Positions 1 to 6,527 of a stretch of 6,769 bases of DNA are shown here, one piece after another. The number at the start of each line of letters is the position of its first letter. Positions within the stretch are counted from its first letter, which is position 1. Source of the DNA: Clostridiales bacterium (GTDB taxonomy: Bacteria; Bacillota; Clostridia; Lutisporales; Lutisporaceae); assembly GCA_012522255.1 (NCBI GenBank), contig JAAYKT010000510.1, positions 1 to 6,769 on the forward strand. The letters are read 5' to 3'. The notes beneath the pieces were generated by a model. The model was not told the origin of the DNA and did no database searches. It was given only the letters and a program-made list of their open reading frames with translations. The translations under genes were made by a program, and so were the position numbers.

Positions 1-48
1 ACGATTGATAATCAAAAGATTCGGATTGATAAAATGAAAAATGAATAA
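1..48 (+). CDS. C-terminal end of an upstream gene (partial, unknown function)
   Basis: The window opens inside a reading frame that reads TIDNQKIRIDKMKNE and stops with TAA at 46-48. Only 15 residues are visible, so no function can be assigned. Two things support a real gene end. The composition (Lys, Asn, Ile, Asp) resembles the other proteins here. The stop also lies 9 bases before the GGTAAC that opens hairpin junction J1, much as the 424-residue gene stops 11 bases before the equivalent GGTAAC at 6522. With so short a fragment, a chance open frame cannot be excluded. Confidence 0.5.
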   Translation, partial: TIDNQKIRIDKMKNE

Positions 49-54
49 AAACCA

Positions 55-188
55 GGCGGTAACACTGTATATACAAAATGGGCGGAATAGTAGTAAATTC
101 AAGGGTTGTAGCCCGCTTCAAAATTATTTCGGTTTGATAGGTTTGAAGCCCGCAATCGCCCACTTTGCATATACTATCCGTTGTGCGA
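55..188 (+). repeat. Hairpin junction J1, attC-like cassette boundary
   Basis: This is an imperfect palindrome of about 130 bases. The left arm is GGTAAC-ACT-GTATATAC-AAAATGGGCG (58-84) and pairs with CGCCCACTTTGCATATAC (158-175). TATCC and GTTGTGC follow the right arm. The gap between stem and GTT is two bases longer on the right (TATCC) than the gap after AAC on the left (ACT). An inner stem pairs GCTTCAAA (115-122) with TTTGAAGC (142-149). Outside the stem only AAC (61-63) and GTT (180-182) are complementary. This resembles an integron attC site (R'', L'', variable middle, L', R'), although GTTGTGC fits GTTRRRY with one mismatch. By analogy the left end belongs to the upstream gene unit and GTTGTGC opens the next one. 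An ordinary intergenic repeat of the host is the alternative. Confidence 0.65.
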
Positions 189-236
189 AAGGCAGAGCGC
201 CAAGACAGTGAAAAGATCATTTCTTAACCCCGCCCC
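180..236 (+). repeat. Left copy of a 57-58 bp inverted repeat flanking the Avs4-like gene
   Basis: Three blocks match the reverse complement of 5033-5090 exactly and in the same order: GTTGTGCGA (180-188), GGCAGAGCGCC (191-201) and the 20 bases at 217-236 (…TTCTTAACCCCGCCCC). CAGT at 206-209 also matches, and the remaining positions differ. A CCGCCGT at 245-251, matched by ACGGCGG at 5022-5028, suggests the similarity continues slightly inward. The outer end of the repeat coincides with the GTT edge of junction J1, so the repeat and the cassette boundary are the same structure. Confidence 0.9.
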
Positions 237-242
237 AAGAAC

Positions 243-262
243 GCCCGCCGTCCATGGCGGGC
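243..262 (+). repeat. Perfect 7-bp GC hairpin in the leader of the Avs4-like gene
   Basis: GCCCGCC (243-249) pairs with GGCGGGC (256-262) around the six-base loop GTCCAT. The stem is entirely G-C and should be very stable in RNA. It ends 10 bases before the ribosome-binding sequence and 28 before the start codon. No T-run follows, so it is not a canonical intrinsic terminator. It could shield the leader from read-through transcription or influence translation, or it may simply be an inner part of the flanking inverted repeat. Confidence 0.75.
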
Positions 263-272
263 TAGAATAATC

Positions 273-280
273 AAGGGAGA
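273..280 (+). promoter_or_regulatory. Possible ribosome-binding site for the Avs4-like gene
   Basis: AAGGGAGA lies 10 bases before the ATG at 291 and resembles a Shine-Dalgarno sequence. Many Bacteroidota genes lack one, so its presence supports 291 as the true start. No clear Bacteroidota promoter (TTG / TAnnTTTG spacing) was recognised in 181-272. Confidence 0.5.
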
Positions 281-290
281 ATTCAAATAA

Positions 291-3200
291 ATGAGTTGGA
301 AAATATTTAGTGTAAAATACGATAAGCGAGAGACTTGGGCATTTGAACAACTGTCTTATTTGCTTTTCTGTGCTGAGTGTAATAATCGAATTGGACTATT
401 TCGATATAAAAACCAAACAGGAATTGAGACAGAGCCAATCGAAAAAGACGGAAAATATTATGGTTTTCAATCCAAATATTACACAACTTTAATCGCTGAC
501 AACAAAGACGATATTATCGATTCAATCAAAAAAGCTAAATCCAAAAATAAACAATTAGACGAATTACTTCTATACATAAACCAAGAACTTTCCGAAAGCA
601 CCTCCAAAAGTAAAAAGAAACCACAATACCAATTAGACATTGAGAAATCCGCTAAGGCAGTTGGCGTAAATATTCAATGGCGTGTTCCAAGCCATTTTGA
701 ATTACAATTGTCTTTGCCTGAAAATAAATACATAAATGATGTCTTTTTCAGCCTTGACCCAAATGAAGGAGATTTGCTTGATGAAATATCTAAACACAAC
801 GAAAATATTTTACAAGCAATTCAGACAGAAATATCATTCGGAGAAAAACAAATTAAAATCGACCGGAGTGCTGTTGTTGAAGCTATAGCTGATGCTTCTC
901 AAAAGAGTAAAAATATAATTATTTCAGGCGAAGGCGGTTGTGGTAAAACAGCAATTTTCAAGGAGTTTTATAATTCTTATTTTAAGAAAATACCAATTTG
1001 TGTTTTTAAAGCAAATGAACTTAATGTAAATCACATTAATGACATATTTCACTTTGACCACAAATTTACTATTGCACAATTTTTCAATGCTTACAAAGAT
1101 GAACCACTTAAAATATTTGTAATTGATTCCGCAGAAAAACTTGCGGAGATTTCTAATAACGACATTCTCACTACACTAATACAAAAGTTAAAAGAGAATA
1201 CTTGGAATATCATCTTTACAACACGCTATGCTTATCTTAACGATTTAACTTTTCACATAAAAGAGTATTATCAGTTGCCATTTGACGTGAATGACGTTTC
1301 TTTGATAAGTGCTGATGAATTAAAATCGATAGCAGATGATTTCAAATTCTCACTTCCAGACAATCATAAATTCTTAGAACGACTTAGAAACTTGTTTTAT
1401 CTAAGAGAGTATGTTCAACAATATTCAAACATTGACAAACAAGGAAACTATAATGGATTTATTGACTTGCTATGGAAAAAGAGAATACAAAATACTGTTC
1501 AAAAAGATAACCTACATCTTGAAAGAGAAAAATGTATTATCAGCATTGCCAAACAAAGATGTGAAACAGGACGATTTTATATTAATGCAGATAATTTGCC
1601 ACAATCAGCATTGTTTCAATTAAAGCAAGACGAGATACTTGGATATGACGACACGCATAATGGATATTTCATTACTCATGATATTTATGAAGAATGGACA
1701 TTGAACAAAATAGTTTCCCGTAGTTTTTCGAATTGTTCAAACACAAAAGAATTTTTTGACAACTTAGGAAATTCATTACCCATTCGCAGAGCATTTAGAT
1801 TATGGTTGTCCGACCATTTATCTGAAAATTCTAAAGAAATAGAAAACTTTATTCAGGGAGCATTTACCAATGTTGATGTTACACAATTTTGGAAGGATGA
1901 AATTCTAATTTCTGTTTTATTGTCGGATTATTCGGAGGCATTTTTTAAGTTTTTCGAGAAAGAAATTATTGCAAATGATTTTAAAATTCTAAAACGAATT
2001 TTATTCCTATTAAGAATTGCCTGCACCGATATCTCAGCAATTCAAAATATTGAAATTGTAAAACCTAAAGGCAAAGGTTGGGAAGAAGTAATTGCCCTTA
2101 TTTACAAACATAAATCTGACTTTTTCGATAACAATTTAAAACTTGTTTTACCAGTTTTAACTGATTGGTGCGACTTCAACAAAACAGGAAAAACAACAAG
2201 ATTCGCAGGTTTCTTAGCATTGAGTGTAATTCAAAAAACTGAAACCGAAGAAAACTTCTATATGCGCGAAGTTGCAGAAGAAAATATTTTGAAAGTGGTT
2301 TCCAATTCAGCCTACGAAATAAAATCAAAACTTAAAGAAATATTTGACAAAGTCGTTTCTTATAAATGGACTGAACACAGAGACCCATACGAAGGACTTT
2401 GCTCTAAAATTTTAGAGAAACCATACATTGCAACAGAATTAATAAAAACACTTCCGCTATCCGTAATTCAATTGTGTAATTTGTTTTGGCAAAAACAGCC
2501 GAAAAAACAAGACAGATTTGGATATGATAGAGACACAATGGAAAGTAGATATGGCTTAGCAGAAAAACACGAATTCAATTATTTTCCTTCAAGTGCAAAT
2601 CAAACACCAATAAAATGGTTATTACAAATAGAATTCAACAAAACACTTGATTTTATTATAGATTTTACCAATAGGGCTGTTGAATCTTATAGTAAATCTG
2701 ATTATGGAAAAAAAGATGTCTTAAAAGTTACATTGCACATTAATAAAACAGAAGTCACACAATATTTGAGTAGTGCGATTTGGAATATGTATCGTGGCAA
2801 CGGAAGCCCTGTTGTTCCAAGTGTGCTACAATCCATGCACATGGCATTAGAAAGCATTCTTTTAGAGTTTTCACAAATAATAAAGTCCGAAATCATTCAA
2901 AAAATACTTCTTAAAATTCTCATTAAATCAAAATCAACCTCTCTTACTTCGGTTGTTTGCAGTGTTGTGCTTGCAAATCCTGATAAATTCTATGATATAG
3001 CTTTAATACTATTTAAAACGATTGAATTATTTCATATGGATACTATCAGAAGCACAAATGAGTTTCAGGCTAAATCGCTATATTCAATAGGATATGGCAT
3101 GGATAAAATTAGAGACATTTTATACATAGATGAAAGATTAAAATCATGCGAGGATAAGCATAGAGGATTAAATTTAGAATCATTGTTTTTAAATTATCAG

Positions 3201-4982
3201 TTTTTCGGTGTAAAAGGTTTTACGGAGGAGCAGAATACAGAATTCATCGAAAAATTATATGGAATAATTGACCAACACAAATCCAATGTTTCAAAAAATA
3301 AATCATTTGGAATATTGCTGGCAAGAATTGATAGAAGAAATCTTAATCCTAAAGTATCGAAACAAGACGACAACCATCTTATAATAGAATTTAGTCCAAA
3401 AGAACTTTCAGATGAGCATAGAAAGGAAAGCGAACAAGCACAGAATCAATACCAAGAAATGTTTAAATATTCCTCTCTAAGAGTGTGGTCGGATTTTTTG
3501 ATTGGAGAGAGAAGCCAAAATAAAAACAAAAAACAGGAGGAGTATGACAACAATCCTCTTCTAGCTTTATCAGAAACGAAACAACTTGTTGAAGACCTGA
3601 AATCGGGACGAAACGAAATAGGTATGCTTGATTATTCCATACCTGCGTTTTCGTGTTCTAAGTTATTGATTGAACACAAAGATAAACTAACAATAGAAGA
3701 TAAGGCTTTTTGCAAAGAAATCGTTCTTTCAACAATATCTAATCTTTTTGCCGATGATTACGCCTACCAAATAAGTGACGGAGTTGAGGCTTCTGTCCAT
3801 GCGATACCATCATTAGTAAACGAATATATAGAAGAAGCAGAAGATTATATTTTATTAATGGTTTTGACCCTTTTGGATGAAACACCAATTGGACATTACA
3901 AAAGGGTATGTGATTACGTCATTGAATCAATTCACAAATCAAAATTGTGGGAACAAAATGCAAAAGTTGCTCAATCAGTTTTATTCGGATATGTAAAACT
4001 CAAGCCTATTTATAATATAATTGTTGCGGAAATAAGAAAAGAACAAGGTTGGGGTCGTATTTCTAAAAGTTCAATTTTAGAAAAGTTAGACGAGAAAAGT
4101 ATTGATTTAAGTTTTGAAAATATATCATTTGACATCAATGAGATTGACCCACTTGATATCCATGGTTTGGAAATCGTTCTCCAATTAATTCCTTCTGACA
4201 CGAAAGATGAAATTCACTTAAACATTTATGCAAAATCGTTACCGTCATTAGCCTTACAGTTATTGAAAGACAGAAGAACTTACAAAGACAATTCAGGAGA
4301 CGATTCTAACATTTATTCATTACGTTTACATGTTTTCAAAAGGTTTGCTTACTTTATTTTACATAGAGATAAAACTGAGATTGATACTTTTCTTAAACCA
4401 TTTCTTGAATCTTTTTCATCAACAGAAGAAACAGCATCTTTTATTGGAGAACTTGTAAGTGCGGAAGATTACCTTAATAACCATGAGCAATTTTGGCATA
4501 TCTGGGATAGGTTATTTCTGAAAATAAAGGAATTATGTATTAATCCTCGTGGCTATCATTTAAAAGAAATCATAATAAATTATCTATTAGCATGGCGTTG
4601 GTGGCGTGAAGGTATTGAAGCATGGCGTAGCTTAAGAAGCGAGAATTTATCCCTATATACCAATGCTTCTAAAGAATTAGGAAACATTCCTGCAGTATTG
4701 TATTCTATCGTAAGAGTTCTGAATACAATCGGAACTAACTTTAAGGACGAAGGTATTGATTGGATTCATACCATCGTGTCAAACAACAAATCGTTACGTC
4801 TTGATGATTTGGAATCAAACACTTTATACTACCTAGAGAAGTTTTTAAGAAAGTATGTTTTCATCAACAGACAAAAAATAAAAGAAGAAATAAAATTGAA
4901 GAACAAAGTAATTCCAATACTTGACTTTATGATTGAACGAGGTTCTATACATGGTTATCTATTGCGAGAAAGTATTCTATGA
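291..4982 (+). CDS. Avs4-like anti-phage STAND NTPase with N-terminal Mrr-type nuclease
   Basis: This 1563-residue cytoplasmic protein probably senses a phage protein and then cuts DNA. Residues about 1-150 look like a PD-(D/E)XK nuclease of the Mrr type: a helix Glu (E19 in WAFEQL), GIE (E46) and the QxK motif Q60-S61-K62 in YGFQSKYY. Residues about 190-500 form a P-loop NTPase: Walker A GEGGCGKT (213-220), Walker B IFVIDSAEKL (275-284, D279) and a sensor-like FTTR (R312). A winged-helix-like end follows, with ITHDIYEEW (461-469), typical of STAND ATPases. The remaining ~1060 residues have no enzymatic motif and read as helical repeat, the usual target-sensing part. Order and length fit Avs4 (AVAST type IV), whose studied members recognise phage portal protein and degrade dsDNA on activation. 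The Avs4 label rests on architecture and recalled motifs, not an alignment; another nuclease-STAND family is the alternative. The frame is intact. The gene stands alone between inverted repeats, matching the single-gene nature of Avs4. The start has a Shine-Dalgarno-like AAGGGAGA 10 bases upstream. Confidence 0.75.
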   Translation: MSWKIFSVKYDKRETWAFEQLSYLLFCAECNNRIGLFRYKNQTGIETEPIEKDGKYYGFQSKYYTTLIADNKDDIIDSIKKAKSKNKQLDELLLYINQELSESTSKSKKKPQYQLDIEKSAKAVGVNIQWRVPSHFELQLSLPENKYINDVFFSLDPNEGDLLDEISKHNENILQAIQTEISFGEKQIKIDRSAVVEAIADASQKSKNIIISGEGGCGKTAIFKEFYNSYFKKIPICVFKANELNVNHINDIFHFDHKFTIAQFFNAYKDEPLKIFVIDSAEKLAEISNNDILTTLIQKLKENTWNIIFTTRYAYLNDLTFHIKEYYQLPFDVNDVSLISADELKSIADDFKFSLPDNHKFLERLRNLFYLREYVQQYSNIDKQGNYNGFIDLLWKKRIQNTVQKDNLHLEREKCIISIAKQRCETGRFYINADNLPQSALFQLKQDEILGYDDTHNGYFITHDIYEEWTLNKIVSRSFSNCSNTKEFFDNLGNSLPIRRAFRLWLSDHLSENSKEIENFIQGAFTNVDVTQFWKDEILISVLLSDYSEAFFKFFEKEIIANDFKILKRILFLLRIACTDISAIQNIEIVKPKGKGWEEVIALIYKHKSDFFDNNLKLVLPVLTDWCDFNKTGKTTRFAGFLALSVIQKTETEENFYMREVAEENILKVVSNSAYEIKSKLKEIFDKVVSYKWTEHRDPYEGLCSKILEKPYIATELIKTLPLSVIQLCNLFWQKQPKKQDRFGYDRDTMESRYGLAEKHEFNYFPSSANQTPIKWLLQIEFNKTLDFIIDFTNRAVESYSKSDYGKKDVLKVTLHINKTEVTQYLSSAIWNMYRGNGSPVVPSVLQSMHMALESILLEFSQIIKSEIIQKILLKILIKSKSTSLTSVVCSVVLANPDKFYDIALILFKTIELFHMDTIRSTNEFQAKSLYSIGYGMDKIRDILYIDERLKSCEDKHRGLNLESLFLNYQFFGVKGFTEEQNTEFIEKLYGIIDQHKSNVSKNKSFGILLARIDRRNLNPKVSKQDDNHLIIEFSPKELSDEHRKESEQAQNQYQEMFKYSSLRVWSDFLIGERSQNKNKKQEEYDNNPLLALSETKQLVEDLKSGRNEIGMLDYSIPAFSCSKLLIEHKDKLTIEDKAFCKEIVLSTISNLFADDYAYQISDGVEASVHAIPSLVNEYIEEAEDYILLMVLTLLDETPIGHYKRVCDYVIESIHKSKLWEQNAKVAQSVLFGYVKLKPIYNIIVAEIRKEQGWGRISKSSILEKLDEKSIDLSFENISFDINEIDPLDIHGLEIVLQLIPSDTKDEIHLNIYAKSLPSLALQLLKDRRTYKDNSGDDSNIYSLRLHVFKRFAYFILHRDKTEIDTFLKPFLESFSSTEETASFIGELVSAEDYLNNHEQFWHIWDRLFLKIKELCINPRGYHLKEIIINYLLAWRWWREGIEAWRSLRSENLSLYTNASKELGNIPAVLYSIVRVLNTIGTNFKDEGIDWIHTIVSNNKSLRLDDLESNTLYYLEKFLRKYVFINRQKIKEEIKLKNKVIPILDFMIERGSIHGYLLRESIL

Positions 4983-4999
4983 GCCAGAAATAAACGAAA

Positions 5000-5028
5000 C
5001 CGCCTACGCACATCGTGTGCTACGGCGG
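5000..5028 (+). repeat. Hairpin just after the Avs4-like gene
   Basis: CCGCC (5000-5004) pairs with GGCGG (5024-5028), and GCACA (5008-5012) with TGTGC (5016-5020), around a TCG loop. An internal TAC/TAC mismatch separates the two stems. The structure lies 18 bases after the stop codon and could protect the 3' end of the transcript or act as a weak terminator, but no T-run follows. Its outer ACGGCGG is the reverse complement of CCGCCGT in the leader hairpin (245-251), so it may be the inner end of the flanking inverted repeat. Confidence 0.6.
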
Positions 5029-5032
5029 AAGA

Positions 5033-5090
5033 GGGGCGGGGTTAAGAAATGAAGACAAAAACTGAAGAGGCGCTCTGCCCATCGCACAAC
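5033..5090 (-). repeat. Right copy of the 57-58 bp inverted repeat flanking the Avs4-like gene
   Basis: In reverse complement this matches 180-236. Bases 5033-5052 match 217-236 without a mismatch (20 of 20), 5069-5079 (GGCGCTCTGCC) match 191-201, and 5082-5090 (TCGCACAAC) match 180-188. The stretch between the first two blocks is poorly conserved, with a length difference of one base. The outer end is the AAC that opens junction J2. Confidence 0.9.
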
Positions 5091-5179
5091 AGCGGCTATA
5101 TGGTTCCGCTTCGCTTCACCCAAATTTTTGCTCCACTTCGTTCCGCAAAAACTTCATATAGCCGCGGGACGTTACCTGC
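5082..5179 (+). repeat. Hairpin junction J2, attC-like cassette boundary
   Basis: AAC (5088-5090), a one-base gap (A) and GCGGCTATATG (5092-5102) pair with CATATAGCCGC (5155-5165), a perfect 11-bp stem. GGGAC and GTT (5171-5173) follow. The right gap is again the longer one, as in J1 and J3. An inner stem pairs TTTTTGC (5125-5131) with GCAAAAA (5145-5151), and the middle carries repeated CTTCG-like words. Left of AAC the bases (TCGCAC) belong by complementarity to the Avs4-like unit. Right of GTT the bases (ACCTGC) belong to the lipoprotein unit. The stem sequence is unrelated to that of J1 or J3, while the architecture is the same. Confidence 0.7.
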
Positions 5180-5185
5180 AAGTGT
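5171..5185 (+). repeat. Left end of cassette B, complementary to its right end
   Basis: GTTACCTGC plus GTGT after two mismatched bases pairs with 6513-6527 (ACAC, two bases, GCAGGTAAC), giving 13 of 15 positions complementary. The same bases share only GTT/AAC with the other side of junction J2. Confidence 0.75.
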
Positions 5186-5235
5186 AAAGAAAAAAATGCA
5201 AAAACTAATTCATCAATAATACATAGAACTAAATC

Positions 5236-6510
5236 ATGAAAATTAAATTCCTATCGCTGATAACTATTTATCTATTTTTATTCTCAAGCTGTAATGAAAA
5301 AAAAGTCTTTGAATTACCATTAACTGAGAAATATGGTTATAATCACTTCAATTCAACTTTTGGAAAAATGTTTTATTATTCACAAAATGAAAATAATATT
5401 ATTGGAATACCTAAAAGTTGGGAAAATATACAATTCGGTGAAATCGAGACAAACCCCTACCAATCAGTTTATGAAGATTATATTTTGGGGAAAATTTCTA
5501 ACGATAGATACGAGAATATACAAAAATCATGGAATTGGGAACCAGATACACTAACACTATCAAAGAAGCCTTTAAAAATAACAATAGCGTTTGCTTTTGT
5601 GTGGGATTCAATAGGAAATATAAATATGATAGTTGATGCAAACCAAAATCAAGACTTTAGTGATGATACGATATTTACACCTTGCAAAATTTCCGAATTA
5701 GATAATGACACATTGGTATTAAAAAATTCAATAAATGTATCCTATGAGTCATATGCAAACCAAACGATACATTCATTAACAGCGCCACTTTTAATCGTTA
5801 CATTAAGTGACAATGACCCTTGGTTTAGTTTTCCTCAGTATTTAACAACAAGTATTAAAAACCAAAGAATAGACATCAGCTCTGGTTTTTCCAGTCTGAT
5901 TTACGATAAACCAAAAATTGCTTTAATAAATGATAGCTTGAATTTTGAAGCCAAGATTAATGATGAAAATTTATTTACTAAGAATGAGTTTATTGATATT
6001 AATGATGAGCTTTTTAAAGTAATTGGTATAAATACCTTGAATAATTCATTGACTTTAGAAAAAGTTGAATTACCCAAAAATGAACTACAATCAACTGCAA
6101 TTGGATTCAAAGCATTTCCTTTTGAAGGTAAAGACATAATAACTGAATCACTAATAAAATCAGATGACTTAAAAGGGAAATATGTGTTTATTGACTTTTG
6201 GGCTACATGGTGTGGACCGTGTATTGCAGAGTTTCGAACATTAAAAATGTTGTATGATAAAACAGATAGAGAAAAATTCGAAATAATTGGGATTGTTGGA
6301 GAAAGCTCTTTAAATGATGTAAAAAAAATAATTAAAAGAGATTCTGTTACATGGCCACAACTACTCTCTTCTGATAGTAATCAGATAGTAGAACGTTATG
6401 GTATTGACGGTTATCCAACATCTTTTCTTATAAACCCCAATGGAGTAATCATCGCAAAAAATATTCGAATTGGATTAGAACAGAAAGTCCTTGAGTTAAT
6501 GAATGAATAG
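5236..6510 (+). CDS. Lipoprotein with C-terminal TlpA-like thioredoxin domain
   Basis: This 424-residue protein is predicted to be lipid-anchored in the cell envelope and to carry out thiol-disulfide exchange. A short basic start and hydrophobic stretch (residues 4-16) lead to the lipobox FSSC, with the modified Cys at 19. Residues about 20-290 are a Bacteroidota-style N-terminal region that I cannot name. It contains an Asp/Asn-rich loop, D134-A-N-Q-N-Q-D140-F-S-D-D, that resembles a calcium-binding loop. Residues about 290-424 are a TlpA/ResA-like thioredoxin fold: FIDFWATWCGPC, with the redox pair C326 and C329, then GYPTSFLINPNG with the expected cis-proline at P394. Relatives reduce periplasmic disulfides, for example in cytochrome c maturation or stress protection; the partner here is unknown. 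The ATG at 5236 is chosen because the signal peptide starts directly from it. No clear Shine-Dalgarno sequence precedes it, which is usual in this phylum. The gene sits alone between J2 and J3, and nothing links it functionally to the Avs4-like gene. Confidence 0.88.
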   Translation: MKIKFLSLITIYLFLFSSCNEKKVFELPLTEKYGYNHFNSTFGKMFYYSQNENNIIGIPKSWENIQFGEIETNPYQSVYEDYILGKISNDRYENIQKSWNWEPDTLTLSKKPLKITIAFAFVWDSIGNINMIVDANQNQDFSDDTIFTPCKISELDNDTLVLKNSINVSYESYANQTIHSLTAPLLIVTLSDNDPWFSFPQYLTTSIKNQRIDISSGFSSLIYDKPKIALINDSLNFEAKINDENLFTKNEFIDINDELFKVIGINTLNNSLTLEKVELPKNELQSTAIGFKAFPFEGKDIITESLIKSDDLKGKYVFIDFWATWCGPCIAEFRTLKMLYDKTDREKFEIIGIVGESSLNDVKKIIKRDSVTWPQLLSSDSNQIVERYGIDGYPTSFLINPNGVIIAKNIRIGLEQKVLELMNE

Positions 6511-6512
6511 TA

Positions 6513-6527
6513 ACACCAGCAGGTAAC
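6513..6527 (-). repeat. Right end of cassette B, complementary to its left end
   Basis: ACAC, two bases, then GCAGGTAAC. It pairs with 5171-5185 and begins two bases after the stop codon of the lipoprotein gene. The final AAC also opens junction J3. Confidence 0.75.

Larger units (their letters stand above)
181..5171 (+). mobile_element. Putative integron-like cassette A carrying the Avs4-like gene
   Basis: The limits are set by analogy with integron recombination, between G and TT of the GTT core at 180-182 and again at 5171-5173. The unit holds a 5' leader, one gene (291-4982) and its own terminal hairpin (5091-5170). Its start GTTGTGCGA and its late TCGCACAAC (5082-5090) are perfect 9-base complements. 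They would pair in a closed circle and rebuild a complete site. Complementarity extends inward over 57-58 bases. At about 5.0 kb it is far larger than a typical integron cassette of about 0.5-1.5 kb. No recombinase is visible, so mobility is inferred from the end structure only. Confidence 0.5.

Noticed and set aside
243..262. Intrinsic terminator of the upstream gene
   Set aside because: The stem is strong, but TAGAATAATC follows it rather than a T-run. It also lies about 200 bases beyond the upstream stop codon and immediately before the next ribosome-binding site.
1411..1623. Overlapping open frame on the plus strand
   Set aside because: It is out of frame within the STAND NTPase coding region, which carries clear motifs on either side. 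An independent gene is not supported.
2702..2896. Short open frame on the minus strand
   Set aside because: It lies entirely inside the 1563-residue gene on the opposite strand, has no ribosome-binding site or recognisable motif, and is of a length expected by chance.
4010..4201. Short open frame on the minus strand
   Set aside because: It is antisense to the large gene, has no motif, and is best explained as a chance frame.
180..5090. The inverted repeats read as terminal repeats of a DNA transposon or insertion sequence
   Set aside because: No transposase is encoded between them, no target-site duplication is visible outside them, and their outer edges coincide with hairpin junctions of a kind that also occurs at 6519-6654 without these repeats.
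5103..5154. CRISPR-like or tandem repeat array in the CTTCG-rich middle of J2
   Set aside because: The repeated words are short, irregular and confined to about 50 bases, and fit a hairpin loop region rather than repeat-spacer units.
5082..5179. J2 as an inverted copy of J1, because its left edge reads GCACAAC and its right edge GTTACC
   Set aside because: The gap asymmetry (short left, long right) has the same orientation as in J1 and J3. The swapped edge words are explained by each edge belonging to a different gene unit.
5901..6137. Minus-strand open frame of 78 codons
   Set aside because: It is antisense to the thioredoxin lipoprotein gene, and its Ser/Leu/Phe-rich composition is what antisense reading of Lys/Asn/Glu-rich code produces.
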